From contig CAKUTX010000001.1 of the NCBI GenBank assembly GCA_934692485.1, positions 1-64,000 of the forward strand: 64,000 nucleotides of DNA, read 5' to 3'. A program made the position numbers and the translations under genes. The notes under the pieces are model-generated. The model did no database searches. It was not told the DNA's origin and saw nothing but the letters and a program-made list of their open reading frames with translations. The stretch is from an uncultured Candidatus Melainabacteria bacterium. Its GTDB lineage: Bacteria; Cyanobacteriota; Vampirovibrionia; Gastranaerophilales; Gastranaerophilaceae. This document shows positions 62,903 through 64,000 of this stretch, one piece after another (positions within the stretch are counted from its first letter, which is position 1; each line of letters opens with the position of its first letter).

Positions 62903-63541
62903 ATGAAAAAAATTATTATTTTATTATGTTTACTATTCATCGGGAAAGTTGCACTATCTGCAGATTTACAGGTAGCAACATTGCAAGACAAAACACCGAC
63001 TTCAATGATTTTGACTGGCAATTTAGTTTTTGATTGGCTTGACATAACTCAAATGGATAGAGATTTGGTTATTGAAAAATATAAAACAGAACTGTTTGGA
63101 AACGACACTGTTTACAAATACAACAAAAAAGAATTTAAAACTGAATACAAGAATTATTTAAAAGACTCTGATTACAAGCGTCATTATATGCTTGTAAAAA
63201 ACAATGTAAAAGAGACTGACAGTGAAAACTTATGTGGTTTTTATAGAAAAAATCTTTTAATTAGTTATGCTGTTCAATACAAAAATAATTTACGCACGGT
63301 ATATTATTACGATGCACTTGGAAATCTTCGTTATATAGACAAATTTTCAGAAAATTACCCGAACTTTCCATACATGTCAAAACAGTACAGAGCAAACGGG
63401 ACACTAGTCAGTGCAATATATTTCATGTCACATGATATGCAATATATGTACAACAACGATGCGACATTCCAAGGTGCTTGGTACAAAGATAAAATGTATA
63501 ACCGTCACGCAAAACAAGTTCTCACTAGAACAAATTGGTAA
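62903..63541 (+). CDS. Secreted protein, unknown (212 residues)
   Basis: Starts MKKIIILLCLLFIGKVALSADL, a signal peptide with cleavage after ALSA; GGGG lies 6 nt before this ATG (the frame is open 21 codons further upstream). The mature protein is rich in Tyr, Lys and Asn, with YKYNKKEFKTEYKNYLK, CGFYRKNLLISYAVQYKNNLRTVYYYDALGNLRYIDKF (about 110-150, of YD/MORN-like repeat character) and a short basic end. No known family. It is divergent from rpoB across a 330-bp region containing both promoters (TATAAT at 62829-62834). Confidence 0.75.
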   Translation: MKKIIILLCLLFIGKVALSADLQVATLQDKTPTSMILTGNLVFDWLDITQMDRDLVIEKYKTELFGNDTVYKYNKKEFKTEYKNYLKDSDYKRHYMLVKNNVKETDSENLCGFYRKNLLISYAVQYKNNLRTVYYYDALGNLRYIDKFSENYPNFPYMSKQYRANGTLVSAIYFMSHDMQYMYNNDATFQGAWYKDKMYNRHAKQVLTRTNW

Positions 63542-63570
63542 TCCAAAAGCCTTAATGAGTATATAAAAAA

Positions 63571-63605
63571 TTAAAGGATAGAAAGATTTTCCATCCTTTA
63601 ATTTT
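63571..63605. terminator. Terminator shared by the secreted protein and M16 peptidase genes
   Basis: TTAAAGGAT (63571-63579) pairs with ATCCTTTAA (63593-63601), followed by TTTTATTT. Confidence 0.75.
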
Positions 63606-63621
63606 ATTTAATCTCATAAAT

Positions 63622-64000
63622 TTACTTTGGTTTCACCACGGACAGCACATAATTTTCGGTAAACACTTTATTTGCGACTTCTATAATATCACTTTCGGTC
63701 ACACTATTAATCAATTGAGCATATTGATTATCAAAATTATATCCTCTGCCAGATGCCTCAAACCAACCAATAGTAGTCGCTTTATCCAAATTAGTTTCTT
63801 GTCCTATAATATAATGCCCCAAAAGTTTATCTTTCGCTTCTTGCAATTCTTTTGAGCCAACAAACTCTGTTTTCAATCTAAAAACTTCTTCTTTCATTCT
63901 CTTTTGCGCATAATCAAGATTTTCAGGATTTGTGCCAATATACGTAATAAATGCTCCCTTCAAAACATGTGGAGAAAATTGTGATCCCAATTGATAAGCC
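63622..64000 (-). CDS. M16-family zinc peptidase, C-terminal part (cut by window edge)
   Basis: The frame runs off the right edge, so only about the last 126 residues are seen. AYQLGSQFSPHVLKGAFITYIGTNPENLDYA, then the helix KLLGHYIIGQETNLDKATTIGWFEASGRG and the end DIIEVANKVFTENYVLSVVKP match the last domain of insulinase/pitrilysin-type (M16) peptidases, which lacks the HxxEH zinc site of the N-terminal half. Whether the complete protein is active cannot be judged from this piece. The terminator at 63571-63605 follows its stop. Confidence 0.75.
   Translation of the reverse strand, partial: AYQLGSQFSPHVLKGAFITYIGTNPENLDYAQKRMKEEVFRLKTEFVGSKELQEAKDKLLGHYIIGQETNLDKATTIGWFEASGRGYNFDNQYAQLINSVTESDIIEVANKVFTENYVLSVVKPK

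Overview
The window reads as part of the chromosome of a gut-type, non-photosynthetic cyanobacterial relative (Vampirovibrionia/Melainabacteria, probably Gastranaerophilales). The strongest evidence is the RNA polymerase operon. The beta' subunit is split into rpoC1 and rpoC2, and rpoC2 carries about 650 extra residues inside the trigger loop, an arrangement shared by the cyanobacterial lineage. Other support comes from the AT-rich base composition, two prepilin-like proteins with an identical FTLAEVLITLGIIGVVAAMT segment, several coiled-coil proteins of no known family, and an outer-membrane toolkit (LptA/LptC, MlaE/MlaF, TolC) showing a two-membrane cell. The lineage assignment is an inference from these features; no 16S gene is present.

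Layout. 1-3.2 kb: a 116-bp tandem repeat, a sugar-nucleotidyltransferase, a flavin oxidoreductase and tRNA-Lys. 3.2-4.3 kb: a prepilin gene whose best start is out of frame across a run of ten G and whose leader region holds a GC-rich repeat element. 4.4-9.1 kb: an M49-like metallopeptidase, an aminotransferase and MlaE/MlaF lipid transport. 9.1-12 kb: a large coiled-coil protein and a lytic transglycosylase. 12.1-20.9 kb: mtnP, yggT, trkA-trkH potassium uptake and a TolC/MacA/MacB-type efflux operon. 20.9-28.1 kb: one leftward operon lptC-lptA-TPR-dprA-topA-aroE. 28.2-33.8 kb: an XRE regulator, a second prepilin, clpP, coiled-coil proteins, 5-formyl-THF cyclo-ligase and small ribbon-helix-helix genes. 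33.8-41.4 kb: tuf, uvrA, two secreted paralogues, tsf and rpsB. 41.4-45.4 kb: a long intergenic region with a repeat element and a candidate small RNA, then a coiled-coil protein, rimP and nusA. 45.6-48.3 kb: tRNA-Leu followed by a small accessory island (tRNA-end duplications, a 113-bp nested inverted repeat, a RelE/HigB-type toxin pair, a dead serine recombinase, and a membrane protein with a possible caspase-clan domain). 48.3-53.3 kb: thioredoxin/CcdA, then ribH-murQ-gpsA-ricT. 53.4-62.5 kb: rpoB-rpoC1-rpoC2. 62.8-64 kb: a secreted protein and a cut-off M16 peptidase.

How the parts fit. Most genes are housekeeping: transcription (rpoB/C1/C2, nusA), translation (tuf, tsf, rpsB, rimP, two tRNAs), DNA repair and topology (uvrA, topA, dprA), envelope building (LptA/C, MlaE/F, efflux, transglycosylase, MurQ) and potassium balance. 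The most notable signals are regulatory and structural. At least six genes have a well-formed sigma-70-like promoter whose -10 box lies only 6-8 nt before the start codon, with no Shine-Dalgarno site, which predicts leaderless mRNAs. Two dispersed repeat families sit in operon spacers and leaders. The pilin G-tract is a candidate phase-variation switch. The tRNA-Leu island is the clearest site of horizontal exchange. All functional calls rest on reading motifs by eye; no database search was run.
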